Assembly (NCBI RefSeq): GCF_009806555.1
Contig: NZ_VUOK01000013.1
Coordinates: 541 to 64,540, forward strand
Reading direction: 5' to 3'
DNA length: 64,000 nt
From: Methylobacterium sp. 2A
Lineage (GTDB): Bacteria; Pseudomonadota; Alphaproteobacteria; Rhizobiales; Beijerinckiaceae
In this document: positions 44,401 to 53,061 of the stretch, in pieces
How the letters are laid out: the number at the start of each line of letters is the position of its first letter
Numbering within the stretch: position 1 is the stretch's first letter
The notes under the pieces: model-generated
What the model was told of the DNA's origin: nothing
Databases searched by the model: none
Seen by the model: the letters and a program-made list of their open reading frames with translations, nothing else
Translations under genes and position numbers: made by a program

Positions 44401-44781
44401 CCGGATTTCGCCTCCGCGGCCTCCTGGTTCCGCCAGGGGGCGGAATACGGCGTCCGCGACAGCCAGTACAACCTCGGCGTGCTCTACGCCCGCGGCATGG
44501 GGCTGACGCAGGATCTGGTGCAATCCTACGCGTGGTTCGCGGCCGCCGCCGCGCAGGGCGACGACGACGCGGCCAAGAAGCGCGACGACGTGGCTAACAA
44601 GCTGAGCACCGCCGAACTCGCCAGCGCGAAGTCCCTGGCGGCCTCGTTCAAGCCGCGAAAGATTGACGCGGCGGTCAACGAGCCGCCGAGCCCGAAACCC
44701 GGTGTCACCGCCCCGATGTCGCTGCTCGGCGCTCCTGCGCCAAGCTCCGTCGCTTTCACGGCCGCTCCGAAGCGGTCCTAG
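41464..44781 (+). CDS. PodJ-like polarity protein with coiled coil, one TM segment and Sel1 repeats
   Basis: A protein of about 1105 residues. The first 700 residues are a cytoplasmic region rich in Ala, Glu and Arg with heptad-like runs (for example AIAAPIEEIRLQVERLAEEVAENV), indicating long coiled coils. A single membrane segment lies near residues 741-760 (PLLLGLAAIVLALGALQTV). The periplasmic part ends in at least three Sel1-like repeats from about residue 885 (AAKLFEKLAAAGYAPAQYKIAGQYEKG, AKLWYGRAAEQGHARSMHNLAV and ASWFRQGAEYGVRDSQYNLGVLYARG, read in parts). This order matches PodJ of Caulobacter and rhizobia, a scaffold placed at one pole. No peptidoglycan-binding domain is obvious at the end. 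ATG 41464 or 41479 are possible starts. Confidence 0.72.
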   Translation: MTRTAMPQLDSFDPEVLDAARDVAARAGVPLETWIASVVPQPQAGLPGNRRQRRRLRAEQLDRAARPEAAVRAEAGIDRIGAHQTNPPAEDRPAPVAETYGEGFAALMNRLDGLDRTLDAERREAQIAEARRLAEIEARIERALNAAPVQQVTERLGDIERRMSQLGEQVAATRQPGRRSRPAPADIRSAVQDIRQRQRELSEAAGDAAAPPADGGVVASMRQDLARRLEARTEDAAATSTALSELQLETVRLRQAIDQLATSRDVGALEQAVTALTSGLGRAQVGTDLTAIAAPIEEIRLQVERLAEEVAENVHARVAEDVRRLAKRLDAVAATGPTDPEGQTLAALFAELDAIRQLITALADPERIQSLANSLQVVSAQVVQLQRIGAGPDLRPLLEEIRGEVKVAAPAALAEQIQALAEKVDHLCARQERSEAIDAAAQPQPGEMASIQAMLHTLAEKVDEASEHDGLDALEKQVMTLADRLDTPHGGDPALAGLERTMGDLLAQVAALRDAAPSEAVVERAARNAVAQTLSGAGIAADSGEIGLLRASLADMQARQAASDQRLGATLEGVQTALERLLVRLGPADAADPRAPSLGARLMSSTSPEVTLTAADVNPAGRPVGPEAPVRADDLLEPGSGRPVRAPRGGRDAPSRRAAKDPQAESAPLRPRVEPGAESDIKTSFIAAARRAAQAAQAELAAEAPTDRRDSRPTKSATALATDEPGRLSRLRSEMDRRRRPLLLGLAAIVLALGALQTVKLRAPAEPRPVVAGSQAVPAGSEAAGDPAKAAAGSGSGGAAKEVAKDATKEIAKVAGAEGWTDAPGAKPPVTDPTTTQALPNPVPAEARASGAKAALPQVAGMNTLQADLGGVPPGLAKVKAAALDGDGTAVWDLAVREADGRGMPRDLALAAKLFEKLAAAGYAPAQYKIAGQYEKGAGVVRDLDKAKLWYGRAAEQGHARSMHNLAVIFAENPAANGKPDFASAASWFRQGAEYGVRDSQYNLGVLYARGMGLTQDLVQSYAWFAAAAAQGDDDAAKKRDDVANKLSTAELASAKSLAASFKPRKIDAAVNEPPSPKPGVTAPMSLLGAPAPSSVAFTAAPKRS

Positions 44782-44919
44782 CGGGGTTTCGTCGGAGCGC
44801 GGCGCCGGAGAATCCGAGCTTGACCGCGCTCCCGCGATGCGGGAACGCTCCGGCCGGGCGGCGTCGGACCGAGGTGGGGCCGCGCGGGTCGCCAGCCTGT
44901 GCCGCTGCTCGGAGGATGG

Positions 44920-45357
44920 ATGGCGCGCCGGAACACCATCCCGATCGGCGCCCTCGTGCTCGGCGTGGCCGGTCTGATCCCGTTCCTGGGTTTTTCGGCC
45001 CTTGCCGTCTCGGGCAGCGACGGCGGCCTGAGCAGCCTTGGCTTGGCGCCGCGCACCATTCTCTCGGCCTATGGGGCGGTGATCGCCTCGTTCCTCGGCG
45101 GCATCCGCTGGGGCGCCGCGGCGGCGCGCAACGCCGGCAATGCCGATTACCTCGTGGCGATCGTCCCCTCCCTCGTGGCCTGGGCCGCTATGGCGGCGCC
45201 GGCACCGTGGGACCTGCGCATCCTCGGTGTCCTCGTGCTCGCCTGGGGCCTGATCGACCAGGATCTGCCCCGCCGCGGCCTCGCGCCGCTGTGGCTCGGG
45301 CGGCTGCGGCTGGTGTTGTCGGGGGTCGCTGGGGCTGCGCTGCTGGTGGCCGCCTGA
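44920..45357 (+). CDS. DUF3429 membrane protein
   Basis: A 145-residue integral membrane protein with four hydrophobic segments: IGALVLGVAGLIPFLGFSAL, ILSAYGAVIASFLGGIRWG, LVAIVPSLVAWAAMAAPA and a C-terminal pair. The YGAVIASFLGGIRWGAAAA block is the hallmark of DUF3429. The ATG at 44920 is close to GGAGG; a GTG at 44899 is in frame. Function is unknown. Confidence 0.82.
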   Translation: MARRNTIPIGALVLGVAGLIPFLGFSALAVSGSDGGLSSLGLAPRTILSAYGAVIASFLGGIRWGAAAARNAGNADYLVAIVPSLVAWAAMAAPAPWDLRILGVLVLAWGLIDQDLPRRGLAPLWLGRLRLVLSGVAGAALLVAA

Positions 45358-45756
45358 GGCGAGGGCGCGCCGGTCGCGTCAGTCGAAACCTTTCGGATTC
45401 GCACTGGCCCGGCTTGATTGTCCGTCGGTCCGATAAGGGGGCTTCACGGCCCGTCTGCTCTCGCGCGTTGAACTGCGAAAGCAGACGTTTGGCGCTTGGC
45501 CGGACTTGGCCGACAGGGATTTGTCGACGCGCGGCAGCCACGCCTGCTTGAGCCACCGGCCGATGCCCACCGCAGTACACAGCGATGGATTTGCTGGGCG
45601 ACTCTCATTTGCACGAAGTCGCCGGCCCTGGCACATCAGGCGGGGGTGCGGGCCGTGGGGTGCCGGTCGTGCCGGCCGCGGATGCAGCGGTCCCGGTGAT
45701 CCCCGGTGGGGAACGGTGCGATCCGCGGAAAGACCGACGAATCCGCCCATCCCGGT
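45358..45756. other. Non-coding gap of about 400 bases
   Basis: It lies between convergent genes (DUF3429 and an esterase). Short open frames exist on both strands but none has family similarity or a good ribosome-binding site. No repeat, tRNA or clear terminator was found. Confidence 0.35.
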
Positions 45757-46704
45757 TCATTCATTCAGGTATTTCCTGAGCGTGGAGGCAATCGCGTCGA
45801 GGGCCTCGTGCGTGGCGGACAGCGCGCCGGCCATCTCGATGAAGCCGTGGATCATGCCGGGGAAGTTCATTCTCGACACGGCGACGTTCGCAGCCTCAAG
45901 GCGGTCGGCGTAGAGGCGGCCTTCGTCGTGGAGCATGTCGCAGTCGGCGGTGATCACGAACGCCGGTGCGACGCCTTCGAGCGTCCGAGCCGCCAGTGGG
46001 GAGACCCGCCAATCCTGCGCTAAGGCCTCGTTCGGCAGGAAATGCCTCATGAAATAATCCATCACCGGGCGGGTCAACGGCGGCACCTGGGCATTGGCAG
46101 TCCGTGACGGGTAGGACCAGGATTCGGGGCGGACATCCGTGCTGGGGTAGAGGAGAATCTGGCAGCGTAACGGGATCTGGGCGTCCCGGGCGGCTTGCGC
46201 GACGACGGCGGACAGGCTCCCGCCCGCGCTGTCGCCGCCCACGGCCAGCCGATCCGGATCGAGCCCGAGGTCGCGAGCATGGCCGCGGATCCAAGACAGG
46301 GCCGCGATGGCGTCGTCGGCCGCGGCAGGAGCAGGATGCTCGGGGGCCAAACGATAATCGACCGATACGACGGCGCCGCCAGCCCGGTCAGCGATCTGCC
46401 GGCAGACGCGGTCATGAGTCTCGATGCTGCCGATGACCCAGCCGCCACCATGGAAGTAGATCAGGGCGGGCGAATCGGTCTCCGGCTCCCCCTTCCGGCG
46501 GTAGAGCCGGAGCGGAATCGGCCCGAGCGGCCCTTGCGCGGTGCGATCGCTGACGACGATGTTGGGAAGGATGGGGCCGCCGATCGTGTCGGCTTGAACC
46601 ATGTACAGTCGACGAGCGTCCGGTACGCTCAACTGCTCGAACGCCGGCATGCGACTGTCGCGCATCCGCACCAGCAGTTTCTCGACCTCGGGATCGAACG
46701 TCAT
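45757..46704 (-). CDS. Alpha/beta hydrolase, hormone-sensitive lipase (HSL) family esterase
   Basis: A 315-residue esterase. The HSL-family oxyanion motif HGGGW occurs in ALIYFHGGGWVIGS, the nucleophile Ser in GGDSAGGSL, and the acid/base pair in ITADCDMLHDEG and FPGMIHGFIEM. VSVDYRLAPEHPAPAAADDA is a strongly conserved HSL block. Such enzymes cleave short-chain acyl esters. No signal peptide is present, so it is cytosolic. GGAAGGAAC precedes the ATG at 46704. Confidence 0.92.
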   Translation of the reverse strand: MTFDPEVEKLLVRMRDSRMPAFEQLSVPDARRLYMVQADTIGGPILPNIVVSDRTAQGPLGPIPLRLYRRKGEPETDSPALIYFHGGGWVIGSIETHDRVCRQIADRAGGAVVSVDYRLAPEHPAPAAADDAIAALSWIRGHARDLGLDPDRLAVGGDSAGGSLSAVVAQAARDAQIPLRCQILLYPSTDVRPESWSYPSRTANAQVPPLTRPVMDYFMRHFLPNEALAQDWRVSPLAARTLEGVAPAFVITADCDMLHDEGRLYADRLEAANVAVSRMNFPGMIHGFIEMAGALSATHEALDAIASTLRKYLNE

Positions 46705-46930
46705 CGCGTCAGTTCCTTCCGGTTCTTCGTCTGATGGATTGTAGTCTCGCCCCTCACCAAAGCCCGCAGGCTACCGCGGTGACCCGATCGAGCTTGCGTA
46801 CCTCAGGTGGCGGGAAGGCCGATCGAGACAAGCATATCCGGGCGTTCGGATCGAACGCGCAGCGCGGCGTCGTGAGGACATGGACCGCATTTGAGTCGAC
46901 CGGCTCGCCCCCGCCAGCCCTGAAACGAAA

Positions 46931-46958
46931 CGGCGGGCGCCCTACAGGACGCCCGCCG
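46931..46958 (-). terminator. Intrinsic terminator of icd
   Basis: A stem of 9 bp (CGGCGGGCG / CGCCCGCCG) with a 10-base loop ends 26 bases after the icd stop. Read on the minus strand it is followed by TTTCGTTTCA. The position and T-rich tail fit a rho-independent terminator. Confidence 0.7.
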
Positions 46959-46983
46959 CATCGTCGATCGAGACGTGAGCGCC

Positions 46984-48198
46984 TCACGCACCCATGGCGG
47001 TCTTCAGGTTCTGATCGACCTTGTCGAGGAAGCCCGTGGTCGAGAGCCACTTCTGCTCCGGCCCGACGAGCAGCGCCAGATCCTTGGTCATGAACCCGGC
47101 CTCGACCGTATCGACGCAGACCTTCTCCAGGGTGGCGGAGAACTTCGCCAGATCCTCGTTGCCGTCCAGCTTGGCGCGGTGCGACAGGCCGCGGGTCCAG
47201 GCGAAGATCGAGGCGATCGAGTTGGTCGAGGTCTCGCGGCCCTTCTGGTGCTCGCGGTAGTGGCGGGTGACGGTGCCGTGGGCGGCCTCGGCCTCCACGG
47301 TCTGGCCGTCCGGCGTCATCAGCACGGAGGTCATCAGGCCGAGCGAGCCGAAGCCCTGCGCGGCGGTGTCGGACTGCACGTCGCCGTCGTAGTTCTTGCA
47401 GGCCCAGACGTAGCCGCCCGACCACTTCAGGCACGAGGCCACCATGTCGTCGATCAGGCGGTGCTCGTAGGTGATGCCGAGCGCCTTGAACTTCGCCTCG
47501 AACTCGTCCTCGTAGACCTTCTGGAACAGGTCCTTGAACCGGCCGTCATAGGCCTTCAGGATGGTGTTCTTGGTCGAGAGATAGACCGGGTACTTGCGCG
47601 CCAGCCCGTAGTTCATCGAGGCGCGGGCGAAGTCGATGATCGACTGGTCGAGGTTGTACATCGACATGGCGACGCCGGCCTCGGGGAACTTGAACACCTC
47701 CTTCTCGATGACCGTGCCGTCATCGCCCTCGAACTTGATGGTGAGCCGGCCCTTGCCGGGCACCTTGAAGTCCGTGGCGCGGTACTGGTCGCCGTAGGCG
47801 TGGCGGCCGATCACGAAGGGCTGGGTCCAGCCGGGCACGAGCCGAGGGACATTCTTGCAGATGATCGGCTCGCGGAAGATCACGCCGCCGAGGATGTTGC
47901 GGATCGTGCCGTTCGGCGACCGCCACATCTCCTTCAGGTTGAACTCCTTCACGCGGGCCTCGTCCGGCGTGATGGTGGCGCACTTCACGCCGACGCCGTG
48001 GCGCTTGATCGCCTCGGCGGCATCGACCGTCACCTTGTCGTTGGTGGCATCGCGGTGCTCGACGCCGAGGTCGTAATATTCGAGATCGACGTCGAGATAG
48101 GGATGGATCAGCTTATTCTTGATCTCGGCCCAGATGATCCGGGTCATCTCGTCGCCGTCGAGCTCGACGACGGGGTTCGCTACCTTGATCTTCGCCAT
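46984..48198 (-). CDS. icd: NADP-dependent isocitrate dehydrogenase
   Basis: A 404-residue enzyme of the eukaryote-like, dimeric NADP-IDH subfamily, which converts isocitrate to 2-oxoglutarate in the TCA cycle. Seen are [20 protein letters not shown] at the start, the substrate loop [59 protein letters not shown] with metal-binding Asp, and [17 protein letters not shown] for NADP. GGAAGG precedes the ATG at 48198; the longer frame upstream is not family-like. A hairpin terminator follows the gene. Confidence 0.96.
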   Translation of the reverse strand: MAKIKVANPVVELDGDEMTRIIWAEIKNKLIHPYLDVDLEYYDLGVEHRDATNDKVTVDAAEAIKRHGVGVKCATITPDEARVKEFNLKEMWRSPNGTIRNILGGVIFREPIICKNVPRLVPGWTQPFVIGRHAYGDQYRATDFKVPGKGRLTIKFEGDDGTVIEKEVFKFPEAGVAMSMYNLDQSIIDFARASMNYGLARKYPVYLSTKNTILKAYDGRFKDLFQKVYEDEFEAKFKALGITYEHRLIDDMVASCLKWSGGYVWACKNYDGDVQSDTAAQGFGSLGLMTSVLMTPDGQTVEAEAAHGTVTRHYREHQKGRETSTNSIASIFAWTRGLSHRAKLDGNEDLAKFSATLEKVCVDTVEAGFMTKDLALLVGPEQKWLSTTGFLDKVDQNLKTAMGA

Positions 48199-48394
48199 GA
48201 ACCGATGCCTTCCGCGTTGTCCCCGCGCACGGCATGCAAGGGCCGTGCGGTCGAGGCTGGCTCTTAACGCGCACTGTCCGGAGGGAAAAGGCGAAGTGGT
48301 CGACACCGTCGCCGGATGCTGACAAAGAGCGTCGTCCTTCGATTGACGGCCGGTCCGTCGTGCGGGACTGTTCCGGGGCCCCGGCGAGGAATCG

Positions 48395-49651
48395 ATGCTG
48401 GAACGCCTGCGCCTTCACGACTTCAAGAGCTTTTCCGACGCCACTCTCGCGATCGGCGGCCTGACGGTCGTCATCGGTGTGAACGCCAGCGGGAAGAGCA
48501 ATATCCGCGACGCTTTCCGTTTCCTCCACGGCGTTGGGCGCGGCTACGCTCTGGCCGAGATCATCGGTGGCCGGTATGGCGAAGGCGGTTACCGCGAATG
48601 GGCGCCGCTGCGGGGTGCCGCGACCGAGATTGTCCGCTTCGGCCAGCCGCGTTTTGCGATTGGTCTCGATATCCGAACCGCGACCTTCGGTCGGCTCTCG
48701 TACGAGATCACGGTCTCCCGCGAGCCCGATCGGGGCCGATTCCTGCTCGATCGGGAATGTCTCCAAACCCTGGATACGGCCTGGAAGTCACCCATCTTCG
48801 AGACCATCGGCCAGCCTGAGGATTCCGATGACCTAGAAATCCGGTTGCGCGCTGGCGAGGGATCACGCGGCCTCGGGCGGCGCATGGCCTTGCGCCGCGA
48901 CCACCCTGCCCTGACCCAGCTGGCGCACAAGAAGGGTGTGGCGGCGGAACTACGCGCCATGGTCAGCGCCGTCGTAACGGCCTTGTCGGAAATCCGATTC
49001 CTCGATCTGGCCGCCGACGCCATGCGCAAGCCGGCCTTCCCGGGGCAGACCATCATGGGCGAGAGCGGCGAGAACCTCGCCACGGTGCTTCAGGCCATCG
49101 CCGCCGACCCTGATCGTAAGCGCACGCTGCTCGCCTGGATCGCCGAACTGACGCCTCTGGACGTTTCCGATTTTGCCTTCGAACTCGATACGCTTGGCCA
49201 GGTCGTCCTGTTTCTGGTCGATGCCGGCGGCTCACGGGTCTCGGCCTTCAGCGCGTCCGACGGGACGCTGCGTTTCCTCGCCATGGCGGTCGCGCTCCTC
49301 GCGGAGCGCGAAGGCGGCCTTTTCTTCTTCGAGGAGATCGACAACGGCCTGCATCCCGCGCGGATGCGCGTCCTGATCGACCTCATCGAGCGGCGGGTTG
49401 CGCAGTCGCCGATTCAGGTCGTCACGACGACGCATTCCCCCGATCTCCTGACGATCGTCGGGGACGCGACCTTCGAGAACACCTCCGTGGTCTACCGCCC
49501 CCCCGCCGGCCACAGCTCGACCATCCGGCGTATCGTAGACCTGCCGAACATCGCCGCGCTGCGTTCGCAACAGGGGCTGGGCCGCCTGCACGCATCCGGC
49601 TGGTTCGAGGACGCCTTGTATTTCGAGGATTCGGCCGAGGCCGCCGAATGA
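48395..49651 (+). CDS. OLD/AAA15-like ATPase, first gene of a two-gene module
   Basis: A 418-residue SMC/RecF-like ATPase of the AAA15/AAA21 group. Residues 1-40 hold [14 protein letters not shown] and the Walker [10 protein letters not shown] (28-36). The C-terminal half has the ABC-like signature region [20 protein letters not shown], the Walker [17 protein letters not shown] near 309-324, and the switch His in TTTHSPDLL near 346. No nuclease or TOPRIM domain is fused to it, but the next gene encodes a TOPRIM-like protein and overlaps by 4 bases (ATGA). GAGGAA precedes the ATG. The pair sits between icd and an RNA methyltransferase. The layout resembles PARIS (AriA ATPase with AriB TOPRIM) and split OLD systems, which makes a defence role likely but unproven. 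Confidence 0.82.
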   Translation: MLERLRLHDFKSFSDATLAIGGLTVVIGVNASGKSNIRDAFRFLHGVGRGYALAEIIGGRYGEGGYREWAPLRGAATEIVRFGQPRFAIGLDIRTATFGRLSYEITVSREPDRGRFLLDRECLQTLDTAWKSPIFETIGQPEDSDDLEIRLRAGEGSRGLGRRMALRRDHPALTQLAHKKGVAAELRAMVSAVVTALSEIRFLDLAADAMRKPAFPGQTIMGESGENLATVLQAIAADPDRKRTLLAWIAELTPLDVSDFAFELDTLGQVVLFLVDAGGSRVSAFSASDGTLRFLAMAVALLAEREGGLFFFEEIDNGLHPARMRVLIDLIERRVAQSPIQVVTTTHSPDLLTIVGDATFENTSVVYRPPAGHSSTIRRIVDLPNIAALRSQQGLGRLHASGWFEDALYFEDSAEAAE

Positions 49652-50220
49652 GGTTTCTGGTCGTCCCCGAGGACAGCCGCAACGATGCCTTCCTGCTCGA
49701 ACCGGTCTTGCGAGCGCTCCTCGCGGATCTGGGCTTTGCCCGTCCCAAGCTGATGGCCTGCCGCGATCCGCTCATGGGCGGCATCGATCAAGCCTTGAAT
49801 ATCGCACGGTTGGAAGCCGTCGTGGCGCGCTATGCCGGGATGGTCGATACCTTCATCCTCTGTGTCGATCGGGATTCCGATCCGAACCGACGCCGGAGAC
49901 TGGACGCGATCGAAGCCCATTTCGCATCCCGGACCCGCCTCATCGCGGTCGAGGCTTGGCAGGAGGTGGAAACCTGGGCGTTGGCGGGCTGCGATCTCCC
50001 AGCTGGCTGGCGATGGCAGGACGTGCGCAATGCTCGGGACGTGAAGGAGGACTTCTTTGCTCCCTTCGCCTCCATAAGAGGTCTCGCATCTGAGCCGGGC
50101 GGCGGGCGCCGGACGCTCGGCAACGAGGCTGCCCGGCGCATCGACCGGATCCGCCAGCTTTGCCCCGAGGATTTCGGCGGTCTGGCCGATCGTCTTTCTA
50201 CACTTAGGACTCTCCGGTGA
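49648..50220 (+). CDS. TOPRIM-like (DUF4276-type) protein, effector of the ATPase module
   Basis: A 190-residue protein. The arrangement of acidic residues fits a TOPRIM fold: Glu8 in LVVPEDSRNDAFLL, DxD at residues 74-76 in ILCVDRDSD, and a later Glu cluster VEAWQEVETWALA near 101-113. The pattern matches DUF4276-like proteins that accompany AAA15/AAA21 ATPases, and is comparable to the DUF4435 partner AriB of PARIS. If catalytic, it would be a metal-dependent nuclease activated by the ATPase. The start overlaps the ATPase stop as ATGA, and its stop overlaps a possible GTG start of the downstream methyltransferase gene. Family assignment is by motif only. Confidence 0.68.
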   Translation: MRFLVVPEDSRNDAFLLEPVLRALLADLGFARPKLMACRDPLMGGIDQALNIARLEAVVARYAGMVDTFILCVDRDSDPNRRRRLDAIEAHFASRTRLIAVEAWQEVETWALAGCDLPAGWRWQDVRNARDVKEDFFAPFASIRGLASEPGGGRRTLGNEAARRIDRIRQLCPEDFGGLADRLSTLRTLR

Positions 50221-50249
50221 GCTTCAAGACGGAACCGGGCGAGCATCCC

Positions 50250-51005
50250 ATGCCGCAGCGTCAGACGCGTGAGTTGGAGATTTCTCCCGGCCTCGCCCCC
50301 ACGGTGATCCTCGTGGAGCCGCAGCTCGCCGAGAATATCGGCATGACCGCCCGCGCCATGGCGAATTTCGGCCTGTCGGAATTGCGCCTCGTCAATCCGA
50401 AGAACGGCTGGCCCAAGAAGGGCGTGCGCGAGGCCGCCTCCGGCGCGACGCATGTCCTCGACCGCGCGACGCTCTTCGGCAGCGTCGCCGAGGCCATCGC
50501 CGATTGCCACTACGTGCTGGCCACCACGGCGCGCGAGCGCGGGCAGATGAAGCGGGTGTTTTCGCCCGATGACGCGATGGCCGAGCTGGTCGCCCGGGAG
50601 GGGCAGCGGACCGCGGTGATGTTCGGGCGGGAGCGGGTCGGGCTCACCAACGACGAGGTGTCGCTCGCCGATGCGATCGTGACCTTCCCGGTCTCGCCGG
50701 ATTTCCCCTCGCTCAACCTCGCCCAGGCGGTGCTGCTCGTGGGCTATGCGTGGCGTCAGGCGAGCGGCCGGGCGCGGCTGCCCTTCTCCGGGGAACTCCT
50801 GTCGCCGCCGGCCACCCGGGAAGCGTTGGTCGCGCTCTTCGGGAGCCTGGAAGCCGCCCTCGACGCGGCCGGCTTCTATCCGCCGGAGAAGCGCGACATC
50901 ATCGCCCGCAACATGCGCGACATGCTCCACCGCATGAGCCTGACCGAGCAGGATGTCCGCACCTTCCGCGGCGCGCTGCGGGCGCTGACCCGCAAGGGCG
51001 TCTGA
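50250..51005 (+). CDS. SPOUT RNA methyltransferase, TrmJ-like
   Basis: A 251-residue RNA ribose 2'-O-methyltransferase of the SpoU/TrmH superfamily, most like TrmJ, which modifies the wobble-side base 32 of tRNAs using SAM. The three SPOUT motifs are visible: VEPQLAENIGMTARAMANFGLSELRLVNP (motif 1, with the key Asn and Arg; in parts, AENIGMTARAM), MFGRERVGLTNDEV (motif 2) and SPDFPSLNLAQAVLLVGYA (motif 3). A helical C-terminal extension follows. ATG 50250 is chosen; a GTG at 50217 overlaps the previous stop and would add 11 residues. In related genomes it might directly neighbour icd, which would mark the module between them as an insertion. Confidence 0.86.
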   Translation: MPQRQTRELEISPGLAPTVILVEPQLAENIGMTARAMANFGLSELRLVNPKNGWPKKGVREAASGATHVLDRATLFGSVAEAIADCHYVLATTARERGQMKRVFSPDDAMAELVAREGQRTAVMFGRERVGLTNDEVSLADAIVTFPVSPDFPSLNLAQAVLLVGYAWRQASGRARLPFSGELLSPPATREALVALFGSLEAALDAAGFYPPEKRDIIARNMRDMLHRMSLTEQDVRTFRGALRALTRKGV

Positions 51006-51191
51006 CTACTGAGGCGTTGGTTCCATCTCAGGCGGCTTGCCGCCGCCGAAGCAGCGTCCGACCGCCTCCCAGAACGCGGCCTGCTCTTCGGGGGTGCAGG
51101 CGGCCATGCGCGCCTCGACCTTGGCGCGGCCGGCGACCGCGTCGGGTGTCGCGGCGACGTCCGCCTCGCTCGGGTTCCCCGCTTCGGCCAT
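51006..51191 (-). CDS. Small hypothetical protein, 61 residues
   Basis: A short acidic protein (MAEAGNPSEADVAATPDAVAGRAKVE, in parts EADVAATPDAVAGRAKVE), ending with a CTPEEQAAFWEAVGRCFGGG block that has two Cys. A strong ribosome-binding site (GGAGG, 7 bases upstream) supports the ATG at 51191. No family is recognised. It converges on the methyltransferase gene with no gap. Confidence 0.6.
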   Translation of the reverse strand: MAEAGNPSEADVAATPDAVAGRAKVEARMAACTPEEQAAFWEAVGRCFGGGKPPEMEPTPQ

Positions 51192-51294
51192 CGGCAATCC
51201 TCCGTTTCAGAACGAAAGCCCAGCTCGGCCGTGCGGTTCCGTTCCAGGGCGCAATCGGGCATGGAGGGTGGAACGGGAGAGGGCGGAGTATCGG

Positions 51295-51933
51295 GTGCGG
51301 CTCAGCGTGGACAATCTGGCCTGCCGCCGCTCCGGCCGCCGCATCTTCGCCAACCTGTCCTTCGCCCTCGGGCCCGGCGACGCCCTGGCGGTGACCGGAC
51401 GCAACGGCGCCGGCAAGTCGAGCCTGCTCGCGATCCTGTCCGGCCGGCTGCGACCGGATGCCGGTCGGATCGACGTCGCCGATGTCGGTGAGGCGAGCCT
51501 GCCGGAATGCCTGCACGCGGTGGGTCACCGGGACGGGCTGAAGAGTTCCTTGACGGCTGGCGAGAACCTGCTGTTCGCCCAGCGTCTCCTCGGTGCGCCG
51601 CGCCTCTCACCCCACGACGCGCTGGAGCGCCTCGGCCTCGGCCACGCCCACGATTTGCCGGTGGCCTATCTCTCGGCCGGCCAGCGGCGGCGGGTCGCGC
51701 TCGCGCGGCTCCTCGTCTGCGCCCGGCCGCTCTGGCTGCTCGACGAGCCCACCGCGGCCCTCGATACGGCGTCGCAGGCCGTGCTCGCCGAGTTGATGGC
51801 GGACCACCGGGACGGCGGCGGCCTCGTGATCGCGGCGACGCACCAGGCGCTCGGCCTCGCGGACGCCGCCGAGCTGCGCATCGAGGCTGCCGCCGCTGCC
51901 CCGGTGGAGGATGTGCAGGAGGAATGGGCGTGA
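51295..51933 (+). CDS. ccmA: Cytochrome c biogenesis ABC ATPase CcmA
   Basis: A 212-residue ATPase of the heme-handling CcmABCD complex (system I cytochrome c maturation). It has LACRRSGRRIFANLSFAL, the Walker A GRNGAGKSSLLAILSG, the CcmA-type GHRDGLKSSLTAGENL, the signature LSAGQRRRVALARLL and the Walker B LWLLDEPTAALD. The GTG start at 51295 has GGAG about 8 bases upstream; the frame upstream is not family-like. It overlaps ccmB by about 10 bases. CcmA powers release of heme-loaded CcmE. Confidence 0.9.
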   Translation: MRLSVDNLACRRSGRRIFANLSFALGPGDALAVTGRNGAGKSSLLAILSGRLRPDAGRIDVADVGEASLPECLHAVGHRDGLKSSLTAGENLLFAQRLLGAPRLSPHDALERLGLGHAHDLPVAYLSAGQRRRVALARLLVCARPLWLLDEPTAALDTASQAVLAELMADHRDGGGLVIAATHQALGLADAAELRIEAAAAAPVEDVQEEWA

Positions 51934-52598
51934 TCCGCGCAGTCCTCGCCCTGATCGCCCGCGACCTGCGCCTGTCCGGTCGTGTCGGCGGGTCCGGCGC
52001 CCTGTCGCTGGTGTTCTTCCTGATGATCGTTGCCCTGGTGCCGTTCGCCCTCGGGCCCGACCTGAACCTGCTCTCACGGATCGGCCCGGCGATCCTCTGG
52101 CTCGCCGCGGTGCTGGCGACGCTGATCGGCCTCGACCGCCTGTTCCAAGCCGACGAGGAGGACGGCTCCCTCGACCTGATGACCGCCGCCCCGGTGCCGC
52201 TCGAACTGGTGGTGCTCGGCAAGGTGACGGCGCACTGGCTCACCACCGGCCTGCCCCTCGCCCTGGCCGCGCCGCTCTTCGGCCTGCTGGTCGCCCTCGA
52301 CGGCACCGCCATGGGCGCCACGGCCCTGACGCTGCTCGCCGGGACGCCGGCGCTCAGCTTCATCGGCGCGGTGGGGGCGGCGCTGACGGCCTCGATCCGC
52401 CGGGGCGGGCTGATCCTGGCCGTGCTGGTTCTGCCGCTGATGATCCCGACGCTGATCTTCGGCGTCTCGGCCGCCCAGGCGGCGAGCGGGGGGACGGTGC
52501 CGTTCCTCGTGCCCCTGGCTGTGCTGGCCGCGCTGACGCTGATCGCCGCCGTCGTCGGGACGCTGGCGGCGGCGGCGGCTTTGCGCTGGCCGGAGTGA
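51924..52598 (+). CDS. ccmB: Cytochrome c biogenesis permease CcmB
   Basis: A 224-residue inner-membrane protein with six hydrophobic segments. The start IRAVLALIARDLRLSGRVGGS, in parts LIARDLRLSGRV, and the cytoplasmic DRLFQADEEDGSLDLMTAAPV are CcmB hallmarks. AGGAGG lies one base from the ATG at 51924, so the GTG at 51930 (spacing about 7) may be the true start. The usual next gene, ccmC, is absent: an AT-richer island on the other strand follows directly. Confidence 0.9.
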   Translation: MGVIRAVLALIARDLRLSGRVGGSGALSLVFFLMIVALVPFALGPDLNLLSRIGPAILWLAAVLATLIGLDRLFQADEEDGSLDLMTAAPVPLELVVLGKVTAHWLTTGLPLALAAPLFGLLVALDGTAMGATALTLLAGTPALSFIGAVGAALTASIRRGGLILAVLVLPLMIPTLIFGVSAAQAASGGTVPFLVPLAVLAALTLIAAVVGTLAAAAALRWPE

Positions 52599-52654
52599 GG
52601 CTTGACGATCGAACGTCGCGTCCTGCCGAAGGCCGCAATAGGGCATTGCCGAGT

Positions 52655-52894
52655 CTAATCCATGGGATTCTCGGCCAGTATCTTTAGCAGATAGTCGTAT
52701 TCTCCATCGATGTCTTCCGTCCCCCGGAAGGTCGATACCTCGACGTGGTTGTCGTCGAAGCATTCGATCTCGAGGCGCAACCCGAAGAGCGTTGCGTCGA
52801 CCCTGATCGTATCCGGCCGATCCCGCGCGAGCCGGAAGGAAATTTTGGCTTCCTCCAGAGTTTTCAGCACGTCGAAGATCGTATGACTTCCCAC
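52655..52894 (-). CDS. Hypothetical 79-residue protein, possible immunity protein
   Basis: A small acidic protein with a strong ribosome-binding site (GAGGAGG, 7 bases before the GTG start). It has alternating strands and helices (IRVDATLFGLRLEIECFDDNHVEVSTFRG, in parts LRLEIECFDDNHVEV) and ends DYLLKILAENPMD. Small acidic proteins of this layout are common as immunity partners near polymorphic toxins. It lies 167 bases downstream of a 255-residue gene that directly follows a toxin gene. No family is assigned. Confidence 0.55.
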   Translation of the reverse strand: MGSHTIFDVLKTLEEAKISFRLARDRPDTIRVDATLFGLRLEIECFDDNHVEVSTFRGTEDIDGEYDYLLKILAENPMD

Positions 52895-53061
52895 GCGTAT
52901 TCCTCCTCGGCGAGTTGACGGCTGGCACGTGGGCGACACAGGAATCATAGCGAACGCTTAGATTGCCGTTACTTTCCGACCACTCTATTGTGGTTGTCTC
53001 GCCAACCTTCCACTTGTGGCCACCCTGCAAGTCATCGAGATAAAGTCCGCCTCGATGCCAA

